Positions 7,365-16,533 of a stretch of DNA of 64,000 nucleotides are shown here, piece by piece. This stretch comes from Pseudomonas beijingensis (GTDB taxonomy: Bacteria; Pseudomonadota; Gammaproteobacteria; Pseudomonadales; Pseudomonadaceae). Location of the stretch: contig NZ_CP117425.1 of NCBI RefSeq assembly GCF_030687295.1, positions 4,778,001 to 4,842,000 on the forward strand, in the 5' to 3' direction. Numbering within the stretch: the stretch's first letter is position 1; each line of letters opens with the position of its first letter. The notes below the pieces were generated by a model. That model had not been told where the DNA came from, did no database searches, and saw only the letters and a list, made by a program, of their open reading frames with translations. The translations under genes were made by a program, and so were the position numbers.

Positions 7365-7808
7365 TCAGGCCTCTGAGCGGATACGTTCGACCAGGCGGGC
7401 CTGGAGTTTTTCCAGCTCCTCGGGATCGGCCTTGCCCCGGCCATGCACGCCCGCCTCCTCACCTTCCCAGCGCGGGATGATGTGCACATGAATGTGATAG
7501 ACCGTTTGCCCGGCCACCGCACCATTGAACTGCGCGACCTGGACCCCGTCCGGCTGCAACTCGTCCACGATAATCCGCGTCAGGCGTTGCACGGCAGCCA
7601 TCATCGCGCCCAGGACGGCGGGTTCGACTTCGAGGATGTTTCGCGCCTGGGAGGCTTTAGGGATGACCAGGACATGGCCGCGCGATTGCGGAAAGAGATC
7701 CAGGAAGGCCAGCACATCGGCGTCTTCGTAAATCTTGTAGCACGGCGCATCGCCGCGCAGGATCAGCGCAAAGATGTTCTGTGGATCGTAATGACCGTGG
7801 AGACTCAT
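7365..7808 (-). CDS. HIT-family nucleotide hydrolase/transferase
   Basis: A 147-residue protein starting at ATG 7808, preceded by AAGGAG. The histidine triad is HIHVHII (H105, H107, H109), the nucleotide-phosphate binding and catalytic site of HIT proteins. Upstream ILRGDAPCYKIYEDADVLAF and the HVLVIPK strand are standard HINT/Fhit-like elements. Such enzymes hydrolyse nucleoside phosphoramidates or dinucleotides in the cytoplasm. Length is normal. It is monocistronic between two REP pairs. Its exact substrate cannot be told. Confidence 0.92.
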   Translation of the reverse strand: MSLHGHYDPQNIFALILRGDAPCYKIYEDADVLAFLDLFPQSRGHVLVIPKASQARNILEVEPAVLGAMMAAVQRLTRIIVDELQPDGVQVAQFNGAVAGQTVYHIHVHIIPRWEGEEAGVHGRGKADPEELEKLQARLVERIRSEA

Positions 7809-7953
7809 GTTCACTCCTTGAATGGGTTTGGAGAAGTGGGTTGCCGGTAAGAGATTTAGCACAGTCCAGCGGCAACGTCTCGTAGGCCTGCTTGAAGGTC
7901 AGGGCTCGGCTTGCTGGGAATGGTGTTGTATCAGTGGGTGATGTATTGCCTGT

Positions 7954-8063
7954 GCCACCGTCATCGCGAGCAAGCCCGCTCCCACAGAGGATTTGTGGTG
8001 GTCACTCAGTCACTGTCCACCGCCGGTCATTGTGGGAGCGAGCTCGCTCGCGATGGCGGCGGG
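7954..8063. repeat. REP pair (BIME)
   Basis: Inverted REP copies at about 7960-7986 (ATCGCGAGCAAGCCCGCTCC) and 8030-8056 (GTGGGAGCGAGCTCGCTCGC). The conserved REP flank GGCGGCGGGTCAG runs into the downstream receiver gene, so the receiver's stop codon (TCA on the plus strand, 8064-8066) lies within the REP flank. Confidence 0.85.
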
Positions 8064-8465
8064 TCAGTTGGCATCAGTGCTGGATGCCAGGCCGCTTTCA
8101 CGGGTTTTCTTCAGCGTGACGGCGATTTTCTGCCGCAATTGGTTCTCCGAAAACGGCTTGTGCAGGACCGGGCACCCGGCGTATTCCGCTGGCAGCCCGC
8201 TAGCGCCGTATCCGGTGCTGAATAGAAAGGGGATTTGGCGACCGCGAAGAATGTCGGCCACCGGGTACACGCGCTCGCCGGCCAGGTTGACGTCCAGGAT
8301 CGCCAGGTCCACCTGCACCGAGCCGGCGATTTCACATGCAGTCGCGAGCCGGGCGACCGAGGCCACCACTTCGCACCCGAATTCCTCCAGCATCTCCTCG
8401 ATCAACAGGGCAATCGCGCCTTCGTCTTCGACGACCAGCACCCTGGTTCCAGCCAATGGGATCAT
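8064..8465 (-). CDS. Single-domain response regulator (receiver)
   Basis: A 133-residue stand-alone receiver domain. VLVVEDE at 9-15 gives the acidic pair, D58 in LAILDVN is the phospho-acceptor, and K103 in LHKPFS is the conserved lysine. There is no output domain. Its ATG overlaps the stop of the HWE kinase (ATGA, 4 bp), so the two are translationally coupled and the kinase is the likely phosphodonor. Such pairs are common for HWE kinases, where the receiver acts by protein interaction or as a phosphate sink. The longer start at 8504 is rejected because the overlap start fits better. Confidence 0.9.
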   Translation of the reverse strand: MIPLAGTRVLVVEDEGAIALLIEEMLEEFGCEVVASVARLATACEIAGSVQVDLAILDVNLAGERVYPVADILRGRQIPFLFSTGYGASGLPAEYAGCPVLHKPFSENQLRQKIAVTLKKTRESGLASSTDAN

Positions 8466-10645
8466 GCCCCAGCCGCTCCAATCAGGAACGCAAAGCGACA
8501 GCAAACGCCCTGTGGGGCGTAGGTAAGGTCAAACGTGCCGCCCAAGTCGCGCTCGATGCAGCGTTTCATCAGGCGCGAACCCAGCCCTTCCCGCTCCGGC
8601 GGGGAGACCAGCGGCCCTCCACGCTCGTGCCAGTCAAGAGTAAGCAGCGTCCCGTCCGCTTGAGTTTGCAGGTGCCATGTGACGGCTAGCGTCCCCGTCT
8701 CGACCGACATGGCCCCGTACTTGAGCGCGTTGATCGCCAATTCATTGAGGGTCATCGTGAGGTTGAGCGCCACGCGAGTGCCGACGTCCACGGCCGCCCC
8801 TTCGATCACGACACGGCCCGGCTCACGCCCAAAGACCGGTAGCAGCACTTCATGGGCCAGGGTGTCGAGCGGCGTCTGGCCCCAATGGCGCTTGGTCAAG
8901 AGGTCGTGTGCCCGCGACAACGCCAAAAGCCTTGCCTCGAAACGCCTGTAGCCGTCCTTCGCATCCTCGGCATTGCGCGCGGTCTGGGCCGCCAGCGATT
9001 GCACCGTGGCCAGGGTGTTCTTGACCCGGTGATTGAGCTCATCGATCAGCGTCTTCTGCCGGCTTTCCGCCTGCTTTCGTTCGGAAATATCGACCAGCAT
9101 GTTGATGGCACCCACCAGGTTTCCATCGGCATCATGCAAAGGCGTGGGAAACGGCGTGAACGGTACACGGCTGCCATCGGGCCGTTCTGCGATCGCCTCG
9201 ACGCCGCGTATCGGCCGGTTTTCCTTCAGCGCCACCGCCATCGGGCATTGATCGTGGGGCAGTGCGGTTCCGTCGGTATTGAACAGCTTCCAGGTCACAC
9301 ACCACATGTCACCCAATTGCGGTGTGCGCCCCGACAGTTCGACAGCGGCGCGATTGTAGAACGTGATGCGCCCTTCGGCGTCGGTGGTGTACACCGCGGC
9401 AGGCAATGCTTCGAGCAGATTGCGCATGTGCCGTTCGCTTTCGCGGATCTGGTTTTCCATCCGCCGCGCCAGCGTGACGTCCTGCAGCACCCGCACGCCA
9501 TAACGAAACGTACCGTTGGCGTCCCTCACCGACGAGCTGTGGATGTCGAGGTAGACCACCTCGCCATCGGGCTTCAGAGCGCGCTTGCGCAGCACGTAGT
9601 TATCCAGTTCACCGGCCACCTGGCGGGCGTACAACTGCGCATCCTGCGGGATGCAGTCCGGGTGGGTGTAGTCCAGGAATGTCATCGACAGGAGCTCTTC
9701 CCGCGACCGGCCCAGCATGTTGCACAGGGCGTCGTTCACCCGGAGCAAGCGACCGTCGGTATCGGCTTCGGAAATCCCGATGGTCACCGCCTCATAGGTC
9801 GCCGAAAGCCGGTCATCGCTCTCCTGGCGCGCCGCCTCGGCCGCATGGACGCAGCTTCTGTCGATGGTAAAACAACGGGTGTTGAAGAGTTTTCCGTCCT
9901 CGAAGCGTCCGTTTGAAGTGATCGTGACATGTTTGATCGAGCCGTCTTTGGCCCTCAGGCGCGCCGGATAGCTCTCCAGGCAATCGCCACTGCCCAGCTT
10001 GGTGAGGATGTCGCCAATAACAGGTTCGTCGACATGAAACTCAGTGATGTGCCGCCCGATGTATTCTTCTGCGCGATAGCCCAGCAGCGCCAGCTCCGCC
10101 TTGTTGGCGCGCAGGATGATGCCCTCGCCACTGACGATATGCAGGCCCACCGCACTGTTTTCGAAGAAGTCTTCCAGGTCGGCACTCTTGCGCCGAAGTT
10201 CCTCGGCCATGGCATGGTGTGCCGAAACATCCTGGAAGCAGTTGATCACCCCTTGAATGACGCCCCAACGATCCCTGAGAGCGCGGATGTTCATCAGCGC
10301 CACGAACCGCGAGCCATCCGGACGTTGGATGATCACTTCCTGGTTGCGCGACGCAACGCCCGTATCGAGCGCCGAGGCCGTCGGGCAGTGTTCGAATGCC
10401 AGCGGCGTACCGTCGGCCTGGAACAATCGATGGGCGCCGCAAAAACGGGCGCCGTTCTCTCCGAGTGCTGGCGCCCTGCCCCACAGCTCCGCCGCCTCGC
10501 TGTTGTACCGCACGAGCCACCCCTGACGATCGCAGAGGTACACCGCACCGGGAATGGCATCGAGCGCGCTCATTCCCATCGCGATCAAGCTTTCGTACTC
10601 ACTCGGCGCCTGTGTTTGCGTGGGTAGCTCTTCAATGTTCGACAT
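8462..10645 (-). CDS. HWE-family sensor histidine kinase with four PAS domains
   Basis: A 727-residue cytoplasmic kinase. Four PAS-type sensor domains occupy about 20-140, 155-265, 280-395 and 405-525. The phospho-acceptor is H539 in ELNHRVKNTLATVQ. The hallmark WHERGGP is at 672-678 in the ATPase domain, and an N-box-like NELAINALKYGA precedes it at 634-645. This identifies the HWE subclass (related to bacteriophytochrome kinases) rather than HisKA. No membrane span is visible, so the signal is probably internal; whether a flavin or haem binds the PAS domains cannot be said. It is co-transcribed with the receiver that overlaps its end. Confidence 0.93.
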   Translation of the reverse strand: MSNIEELPTQTQAPSEYESLIAMGMSALDAIPGAVYLCDRQGWLVRYNSEAAELWGRAPALGENGARFCGAHRLFQADGTPLAFEHCPTASALDTGVASRNQEVIIQRPDGSRFVALMNIRALRDRWGVIQGVINCFQDVSAHHAMAEELRRKSADLEDFFENSAVGLHIVSGEGIILRANKAELALLGYRAEEYIGRHITEFHVDEPVIGDILTKLGSGDCLESYPARLRAKDGSIKHVTITSNGRFEDGKLFNTRCFTIDRSCVHAAEAARQESDDRLSATYEAVTIGISEADTDGRLLRVNDALCNMLGRSREELLSMTFLDYTHPDCIPQDAQLYARQVAGELDNYVLRKRALKPDGEVVYLDIHSSSVRDANGTFRYGVRVLQDVTLARRMENQIRESERHMRNLLEALPAAVYTTDAEGRITFYNRAAVELSGRTPQLGDMWCVTWKLFNTDGTALPHDQCPMAVALKENRPIRGVEAIAERPDGSRVPFTPFPTPLHDADGNLVGAINMLVDISERKQAESRQKTLIDELNHRVKNTLATVQSLAAQTARNAEDAKDGYRRFEARLLALSRAHDLLTKRHWGQTPLDTLAHEVLLPVFGREPGRVVIEGAAVDVGTRVALNLTMTLNELAINALKYGAMSVETGTLAVTWHLQTQADGTLLTLDWHERGGPLVSPPEREGLGSRLMKRCIERDLGGTFDLTYAPQGVCCRFAFLIGAAGA

Positions 10646-10838
10646 CAGTCATCCTCAAACCGCCTGGCTGAAGCACCCTCGCTGTCCTTCGCGCCAGGGC
10701 CATCGCCCGGGTCGGTGGTTTCAGCTCGCAGAATCCCTTTTAAAGGCCGATACGGCGACTGCTCACAGGGCTTCAATGGAGTCTAGATCGCTATTCATCG
10801 GACGAGTTCAGGAAAATCGACGCCATGACCTTCGCGCC

Positions 10839-11678
10839 TCAAAACTTGAAGAGTGCCTGGGGTGCCTGGACCATTAACGCATGCATCAGCGACGCCGAAC
10901 ACTCCAACGCGCGCAACTGCGCCATGACCGTCTCGAAGCCCACATGTTCTTCATGCTGGGTGTGCGGCCAATCGCTGCCCCACACCAGCCGTTCGGGGCC
11001 GAAACTGCGCTCCAGCAAGGCCAACGAGGCGCAGGCGAATTCAAGGTTGCGCGGGGCCGTTGCGCCCAACCGATAGATACCGGACACCTTCATCCACACC
11101 TGCCCGCCCTGCCCCAGCGCCATCAATTGAGCAAAGCCAGGTTGATCCAGCCCCAAACGCGCATCCGGGCGACCGAAATGATCGACCACCAACTTGAGGC
11201 CCCATGGCAACAGCTGAGCCATCAACCCCGGCAAGTCCACCAGGTTGGCATGCAACTCGACATGCCAATCCAGTTCCGCGATGTGACCCAAAAAACCGTT
11301 CCAGGCGGCGTCACGAAAATCAGGCAGGGCCTTGCCCATCAGATTCAAGCGCACCCCGACCACGCCCAGCCGGGCCATGTCGTCCAGCTCGGCGCGGCTG
11401 ACGTCTCGCTCCACCACCACGACCCCGCGCAACTGCTCCGGTGCTTGCCGTAGCGCGGCCAGCAGGTAGCGGTTATCGGTGCCGAGAAAGCTCGGCTGCA
11501 CCAACACGCCATGGCTCAAGCCGTGGGCGTGCAGGTGGCTCAGGTATTGAGCGAGCGTGGCGTCATAGCCGGGTGTGTAGCGCCGGACAGCGGCCAGTTC
11601 CAGATCACGACTGAACACGTGGGCGTGGCAGTCAATGCCGGTGATCGGTTTAGTACAGGTATCAGGCATGAGGCTCAT
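10839..11678 (-). CDS. TIM-barrel amidohydrolase (LigI-like)
   Basis: A 279-residue metal-dependent hydrolase. ITGIDCHAHVFSRD provides the N-terminal HxH metal motif (about residues 18-20), then ELHANLVD, VVDHFGRPD and VWGSDWPHTQ supply the other barrel-end residues. This is the amidohydrolase-2 family, closest in pattern to 2-pyrone-4,6-dicarboxylate lactonases. It lies 19 bp after an MFS permease and in one cluster with a GntR regulator and an OprD porin, so it probably hydrolyses an imported organic acid or lactone. ATG 11669 is an alternative start (GATGAG lies before it). Confidence 0.87.
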   Translation of the reverse strand: MSLMPDTCTKPITGIDCHAHVFSRDLELAAVRRYTPGYDATLAQYLSHLHAHGLSHGVLVQPSFLGTDNRYLLAALRQAPEQLRGVVVVERDVSRAELDDMARLGVVGVRLNLMGKALPDFRDAAWNGFLGHIAELDWHVELHANLVDLPGLMAQLLPWGLKLVVDHFGRPDARLGLDQPGFAQLMALGQGGQVWMKVSGIYRLGATAPRNLEFACASLALLERSFGPERLVWGSDWPHTQHEEHVGFETVMAQLRALECSASLMHALMVQAPQALFKF

Positions 11679-11697
11679 CTATCGACAATAAGGAAAA

Positions 11698-12987
11698 TCA
11701 GGCCCGGGCGCCCTGGCTGTCACGTTCAACCACAGGCGCCGATGCAGCCGTGGCTTCCAAGCTGCGGCCACGGGTTTCCGGCAGGCACAGCGCTGCGATC
11801 ACCGCCACGCCGTAGGCAATCCCGGCGTCGATGCCAATGGCCGAGCCCAAGGACATGGAGTCGCTCATGTGGCCGACCAGGAACGGGAACACCGCCGAGA
11901 GCACCCGGCCGAAGTTGTAGCAGAACCCCACGCCGGCGCCGCGCACATCCGCCGGGTACAACTCGTTGAAAAACGCCCCGAGGCTCGCCGGAATACCGGC
12001 CGCGAAGAAGCCGAGCGGGAACCCCAGGAACAGCATCTGGGTGTTGCTCAACGGCAGGAACACATAACACTGCACCGTGACCACGCAGCACAGCGCGAAC
12101 AACACGATGTTTTTCCGGCGACCAATGCGATCGATCAACAGGCCACTGACCACGCAGCCGCACCAGAAGGCGAAGATGATCACCGCCAGGTAGCCGCCGG
12201 AGTTGAGCACCGACAGGTTGCGCTCGGTCTTGAGGAAGGTCGGCAGCCAGGTCATCACAGCGTGGTAACCGCCGTGCGCACCCAGGCCCAGCAACCCGCC
12301 GAACAAGGTCACACGGATCAACTCGGGACGAAAGATGCCGGCCAGGGATTTGAAGAAACTCTGCGGAATGACATTGTCTTTTTTCAGGCGCTGGAAACTG
12401 TCGGGCTCTTCAACGTTGCGGCGCACCCAGATGATCAGGAACGACGGCAGCAGACCCACGACGAACATCACCCGCCAGGCCATGTCCTGCGGTACGAGGG
12501 AGTAGATCAGCGTGAAGACGCCGACCGCCAGCCCCCAACCCACCGCCCAGGCGCTCTGTACGGTGCCCATGACCTTGCCGCGGTACTTGGGGTTGATGGT
12601 CTCGGCCATCAACACCGCGCCGGCGGCCCATTCCCCGCCGATCCCGAAGCCCTGCAGGGCCTTGACGATCAACAGTTGGTGGAAGCCGGTGACGAACGCC
12701 GACAGGAAGGTGAAGAACGAAAACCACAAGATCATCCATTGCAGCGTGCGCACCCGACCGTAGCGGTCCGACAGCGTCCCGCCGACCCAACCGCCAATGG
12801 CCGAAGTGACCAAGGTCACGCCGCTGACCAACCCGGCATCGCCCTTGGTCAGGGCGAACGCGGCGATCAACGCCGGTATCGCCAGGCCGAACATCTGTAC
12901 TTCCAAGGCATCGAGCGACCATCCGCCGAAACAGGCCCAAAACGTTTTGCGCTCCCGCGCAGTGACTTGGCGATACCAACTGAACAT
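11698..12987 (-). CDS. MFS transporter (aromatic/organic acid:H+ symporter type)
   Basis: A 429-residue, 12-span permease. The opening WACFGGWSLDALEVQMFGLA and the loop-2 motif GGTLSDRYGRVRTL, then LQGFGIGGEWAAGAVLMAE and the repeat motif LIDRIGRRKNI in the second half, are typical of the AAHS/SHS-type metabolite symporters. The N-terminal aspartate in SLDALE matches the substrate/proton aspartate of this group. It probably imports the substrate of the adjacent amidohydrolase. Transcription appears to start within the 134 bp before it, downstream of the GntR gene on the same strand. Confidence 0.9.
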   Translation of the reverse strand: MFSWYRQVTARERKTFWACFGGWSLDALEVQMFGLAIPALIAAFALTKGDAGLVSGVTLVTSAIGGWVGGTLSDRYGRVRTLQWMILWFSFFTFLSAFVTGFHQLLIVKALQGFGIGGEWAAGAVLMAETINPKYRGKVMGTVQSAWAVGWGLAVGVFTLIYSLVPQDMAWRVMFVVGLLPSFLIIWVRRNVEEPDSFQRLKKDNVIPQSFFKSLAGIFRPELIRVTLFGGLLGLGAHGGYHAVMTWLPTFLKTERNLSVLNSGGYLAVIIFAFWCGCVVSGLLIDRIGRRKNIVLFALCCVVTVQCYVFLPLSNTQMLFLGFPLGFFAAGIPASLGAFFNELYPADVRGAGVGFCYNFGRVLSAVFPFLVGHMSDSMSLGSAIGIDAGIAYGVAVIAALCLPETRGRSLEATAASAPVVERDSQGARA

Positions 12988-13121
12988 GCTTCTTATCCTT
13001 GTAAGTGGAACGAAAGGCAGCCGAGAGCGAACCGCGCCGCTACAGGGCCAGTCATGGCAAACAAAAAACGATAAGGACAGCGGCGACCGACTCGCCGCTG
13101 AACGCCCCTAGCCGGGCTGCG

Positions 13122-13853
13122 TCAGCGAATTTCCACGCTGTAGCGGAAGTGCTCGGCATGCCCGCGAGAGCGTCGCCACTCCAGAGGGTTGCCGGCGTAG
13201 TCCCGCGCCAGGCGCTCGATCACCACCACAGGGCTGTTGACCGGCACCTGCAGCAATCTTGCATGCACCTCATTCACCGATTCGGCGGTGAGGGTTTCTT
13301 CGGCATAGGCAACAACCTGGCCGCAGACTTCTTCATAGATGGGGTAAAGCAACGGGCCTTTTTGACTCAGGTCGATTTCGAGCAAGGCTTGGAAGCGATT
13401 ACGGGGCAACCAGATTTCTTCGGCGAGCACCGGCTTCACGTCCAGCAGACGCACCCGCACCAGGCGGATCACTGGCGCATCCACCGGCAATCCCAGCGCC
13501 TGGGCTACCGCCGAAGGCGCGGCCACCGGTTCCACGGACAAGATGCGGCTCTCGGGAACCCGGCGTTCGCCTGAAGCGCTTTGAAAACGGAAGAAACGGA
13601 ACAGCGACGATTGAAACTGCGGTCGACGAATGAAGGTGCCGCGCCCCTGCTGACGCTCCAGGACGCCCTCGCTGACCAGCGCATCGATGGCCTTGCGCAC
13701 CGTACCGGTCGACAACTGGTATTCGGCTGAGAGTACCGCCTCAGTAGGAATCGCCTCCCCCGGACGCCAGCGGTTATTGGCGATCTGTTCAGCCAATTGG
13801 TCGCGCAGACGTTGATACAGCGGCAGGCGGACATCACTGGAGAGAGATTTCAT
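13122..13853 (-). CDS. GntR-family regulator, HutC/UTRA subtype
   Basis: A 243-residue regulator. The winged helix-turn-helix is at about 8-75 (YQRLRDQLAEQIANNRWRPG, then AVLSAEYQLSTGTVRKAIDAL and QQGRGTFIRRP). A UTRA ligand-binding domain follows at about 95-235. The usual role is repression of a nearby transport/catabolic operon, relieved by a pathway intermediate. The gene is next to the MFS/amidohydrolase genes and divergent from the OprD porin, so it likely controls both. A 12-bp palindrome lies 25 bp upstream of its start. Confidence 0.92.
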   Translation of the reverse strand: MKSLSSDVRLPLYQRLRDQLAEQIANNRWRPGEAIPTEAVLSAEYQLSTGTVRKAIDALVSEGVLERQQGRGTFIRRPQFQSSLFRFFRFQSASGERRVPESRILSVEPVAAPSAVAQALGLPVDAPVIRLVRVRLLDVKPVLAEEIWLPRNRFQALLEIDLSQKGPLLYPIYEEVCGQVVAYAEETLTAESVNEVHARLLQVPVNSPVVVIERLARDYAGNPLEWRRSRGHAEHFRYSVEIR

Positions 13854-13878
13854 TGACCTTATTCACCTTGTTATCTAG

Positions 13879-13890
13879 TCATATATATGA
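13879..13890. promoter_or_regulatory. Candidate GntR operator
   Basis: TCATATATATGA is a perfect 12-bp palindrome just upstream of the GntR start, flanked by further A/T-rich sequence (TTATCTAG, ATATGC). It is the only strong dyad near the divergent GntR/OprD promoter region (13854-14237). The rest of that 384-bp interval shows no gene. Binding is inferred. Confidence 0.4.
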
Positions 13891-14237
13891 ATATGCAGGC
13901 AAGTATTTGCTGAAGGTCGATTGCTTGTCAAGAATGCGCAGGCTAGCTGATTGACAAAGGGTCTCCAGCAGCGAGGCAACGCCTGTTTTTAACAGCGCAA
14001 GCCATTGAATTTCACTCGTTCATCGGCACCTTCGCTGTCCGTTGATAAAGCCCGCACTGCGTTGGGGCAATGCCCGGCCCTGCAGCTGAACGCAATTAAC
14101 AACGTTTAACTCGCACGCCCACGCTGCACGCCCAAGAATGAAGCCCTCTGTTCAGAGCTGTTTTTTCAAGCGGGAGCTGCTGCCCCACCGCACGGTGCGT
14201 CGGGCATTGCCCGCCTAATTTCACATGGAAATGAAGC

Positions 14238-15581
14238 ATGTTGTCTGCACCCCACCACTCAACCGTCGCCCTGAAGCCGATCTGGCTGCTTGCCCTGCTC
14301 ACAGGCAGCGCCGCACCGGCGATGGCAGCGGAACTCGCGCAAAGCACGCCTGGCTTTCTCGACGGGGCAACGCTGGAAGTCCTCAGCCGCAACTTCTACC
14401 TCAACAATGACAATCGCTCCCCGACCCCGGCCGGCAAAAGCTACAAACAGGAATGGGCCCAGGGCTTCATCGCCTCGTTCGAGTCCGGCTTCACCCCGGG
14501 CACGATCGGCGTAGGTATTGATGTCCACGGTTTCCTGGGGTTGAAGCTGGACGGCGGCAAGGGGCACTCCGGAACGGGATTATTGCCCTTGGATGAGGAC
14601 GGGCGAAGCGAAGACCAGTATTCCAGCGCGGGTGGCGCGCTGAAACTCAACGCCTCACGCACCACCCTGACCATCGGCGAAATGACCGTGGAAAGTCCGG
14701 TATTCGACACCGCAGACAAGCGCCTGCAACCGGAATACGCCAGCGGCCTGCTGGTCACCAGCCGCGAGTTCGAAGGGGTCGACCTGCAGGCGGGTCACTT
14801 CAGCGCGTTCAAGAATCAGGATGCCTCGACCGGCAAGGGTGACTTTTCCGGTTACGGGGCGACGACGCGCAACGGCGCCATCGACTTCATTGGCGCCGAC
14901 CTGCTCACCGGCCAAGCCCTGGGCGGTGCGCTCTACGCCTCCGAACTGAGTGACACCTGGCGCCAGTACTACGCCAACCTGCATACCACCCTTGGCGATC
15001 TGTTCCTCGACGGCAACCTCTACCACACCCGCGACTATGGCAAGGCCGTCGCCGGGGCCATCGACACCACAGCCTATAGCCTGAGTGGCAAATACCGGCT
15101 CAATGCCCAGGCGTTCACCCTGGCCTATCAGAAAATCAACGGCGACACGCCCTTCGATTTCGTCGGCGGCGACTCCATCTACCTGGCCAACTCGATCAAA
15201 TATGCCGACTTCAACGGCCCGGGCGAGCGCTCATGGCAAGCACGCTACGACCTCGACCTGGGCACCTTGGGCATCCCCGGCCTGAGCTTCATGGCCCGCT
15301 ATGTGACTGGACGCGGGATAGACGGCAGCCATGCCCCCCAAGGCGGTGCCTACAACCCGTTCGATGCGGATACCGGCAGCTACCGTCCACAACAAGGGGA
15401 CGGCGGACGCCATTGGGAGCGCGACCTGGACCTGCACTACATCGTGCAGTCAGGCCCGGCCAAGGACCTGTCGCTACAACTGTCCCATGTCACCCATCGC
15501 GCCAACAGCAGCCAGGGCGGCGATGACATCGACCGGCTGTATATCGTCGTCCAGTACCCGCTCAAGCTGGGGCCGTTCTGA
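14238..15581 (+). CDS. OprD-family outer-membrane porin
   Basis: A 447-residue protein with a signal peptide (PIWLLALLTGSAAPAMAAEL, cleavage after AMA). The mature protein begins with FLDGATLEVLSRNFYLNND, the usual OprD-family first strand, and ends with the aromatic-terminated strand RLYIVVQYPLKLGPF. In between are alternating beta strands and motifs such as EWAQGFIASFESGFTPGTI and GFLGLKLDGG. OprD-type channels carry specific small acids or amino acids. Divergence from the GntR/MFS/amidohydrolase genes suggests it admits the same substrate. Confidence 0.95.
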   Translation: MLSAPHHSTVALKPIWLLALLTGSAAPAMAAELAQSTPGFLDGATLEVLSRNFYLNNDNRSPTPAGKSYKQEWAQGFIASFESGFTPGTIGVGIDVHGFLGLKLDGGKGHSGTGLLPLDEDGRSEDQYSSAGGALKLNASRTTLTIGEMTVESPVFDTADKRLQPEYASGLLVTSREFEGVDLQAGHFSAFKNQDASTGKGDFSGYGATTRNGAIDFIGADLLTGQALGGALYASELSDTWRQYYANLHTTLGDLFLDGNLYHTRDYGKAVAGAIDTTAYSLSGKYRLNAQAFTLAYQKINGDTPFDFVGGDSIYLANSIKYADFNGPGERSWQARYDLDLGTLGIPGLSFMARYVTGRGIDGSHAPQGGAYNPFDADTGSYRPQQGDGGRHWERDLDLHYIVQSGPAKDLSLQLSHVTHRANSSQGGDDIDRLYIVVQYPLKLGPF

Positions 15582-15596
15582 TCAAACAATGTCGGG

Positions 15597-15749
15597 ATGG
15601 AATCCTGGAAAAACTGGCCCATCTGCCGGGGCATCGCCCACCTGCACCAGGAGGAACTGGTGGACATGCATGGGCGCACTATCACCATTCTGGACTTGCC
15701 CGGCCTCAAGCAAAAAGTCGCGGATTGCCATCGTCATGCGGAACTGTAA
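15597..15749 (+). CDS. Small hypothetical ORF, in frame with the porin
   Basis: A 50-residue reading from ATG 15597 (MESWKNWPICRGIAHLHQEE to the end KVADCHRHAEL). It lies in the same frame as the OprD gene, five sense codons after its stop, and has no good ribosome site. It contains two cysteines and several histidines, and the residue mix looks coding. It could be a small separate protein or an old fragment. A stop-codon read-through extension of the porin is unlikely because OprD proteins end at the aromatic terminal strand. Confidence 0.4.
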   Translation: MESWKNWPICRGIAHLHQEELVDMHGRTITILDLPGLKQKVADCHRHAEL

Positions 15750-15814
15750 TGCCTGCTTCGCATGACATCTGATCTACGGCAAGACAGGGCAATCGACAGA
15801 CGGATACGTAAGCA

Positions 15815-15828
15815 CTGATCCAGATCAG
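15815..15828. promoter_or_regulatory. Degenerate FNR/ANR-type box
   Basis: CTGAT-CCAG-ATCAG is symmetrical and differs from the TTGAT-N4-ATCAA consensus by one base per half-site. It lies about 90 bp before the GNAT start, much as the two perfect boxes lie before the stress-protein genes, so oxygen-responsive control is plausible. Confidence 0.4.
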
Positions 15829-15916
15829 ATTCGGTCGCCGTGACGGGGCGTAGAACAGTATCGAATGCGTAGCTTTTCGTCGCACCGCACGTGCACATCC
15901 GAGGGAGGATCGCACC

Positions 15917-16480
15917 ATGCTCACTGTCAAAGACCACAACGAACGCGCCGCTGCCCTGTATGCCAGCATCAGTGGCAAGCACTGGATCCAGGCACTCAAG
16001 GACGGCCGGCATGTCTTGATCCGGCCACTCAGGGAGCAGGATCGCCAGCGCGAATACGACTTCATCATGCGCCTGTCACCGGAGTCCCGGCACATGCGCT
16101 TCCTGGCGCAGATCAATGAGCCAGGCGCGGCGCTGCTCGATAATCTGATGGATGTCGACTGCAAGACGCGCATGGCCTACATCGCCCTGGTCCATGACAA
16201 CGGCGAGTTGATCGAGATCGGTGTCAGCCGCTATTGCGCGACCCAGGAACACGAATGCGAGTGTGCAGTGACCGTCGCCGACCCTTGGCAGCACCTGGGG
16301 CTGGGGACATTGTTGATGGAGCACCTGATCGACACCGCGCGTAAAAATGGCTATCGCCAGATGTATTCCGTCGACGCGGCCAGCAATGCCCCGATGCGCG
16401 ACTTGGCCCATAGCCTGGGTTTTGAAACCCACAGCGATCCCGACGACACCCGGCAGGTCATCCACCGACTCTACATCTAG
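15917..16480 (+). CDS. GNAT-family N-acetyltransferase
   Basis: A 187-residue protein with GAGGGAGG before its ATG. RHVLIRPLREQDRQREYDFI starts the GNAT fold, and ADPWQHLGLGTLLMEHLIDTA contains the acetyl-CoA loop (QxxGxG/A variant). LIEIGVSRYCATQE and CECAVTVADPW are the central strands. The arrangement resembles the catalytic domain of Pat-type protein lysine acetyltransferases, which in pseudomonads are often oxygen- or energy-responsive. It is convergent with the first universal stress gene across a hairpin terminator. Substrate unknown. Confidence 0.88.
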   Translation: MLTVKDHNERAAALYASISGKHWIQALKDGRHVLIRPLREQDRQREYDFIMRLSPESRHMRFLAQINEPGAALLDNLMDVDCKTRMAYIALVHDNGELIEIGVSRYCATQEHECECAVTVADPWQHLGLGTLLMEHLIDTARKNGYRQMYSVDAASNAPMRDLAHSLGFETHSDPDDTRQVIHRLYI

Positions 16481-16486
16481 CCCGGG

Positions 16487-16525
16487 ACGCTGGCGCGAGG
16501 CCGTACCAAGGCTTCACGCCAGCGT
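16487..16525. terminator. Bidirectional terminator-like hairpin
   Basis: ACGCTGGCG (16487-16495) and CGCCAGCGT (16517-16525) form a 9-bp stem around a GAGGCC/GGCTTC inner pairing. It fills the 53-bp space between the convergent GNAT and universal stress genes. There is no real T-tract, so efficiency is uncertain. Confidence 0.5.
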
Positions 16526-16533
16526 TGGTTGCG

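Noticed and set aside
8852..9916. Long plus-strand ORF opposite the HWE kinase
   Set aside because: Antisense shadow of a gene with clear PAS and HWE motifs; composition is low-complexity H/R/Q/G.
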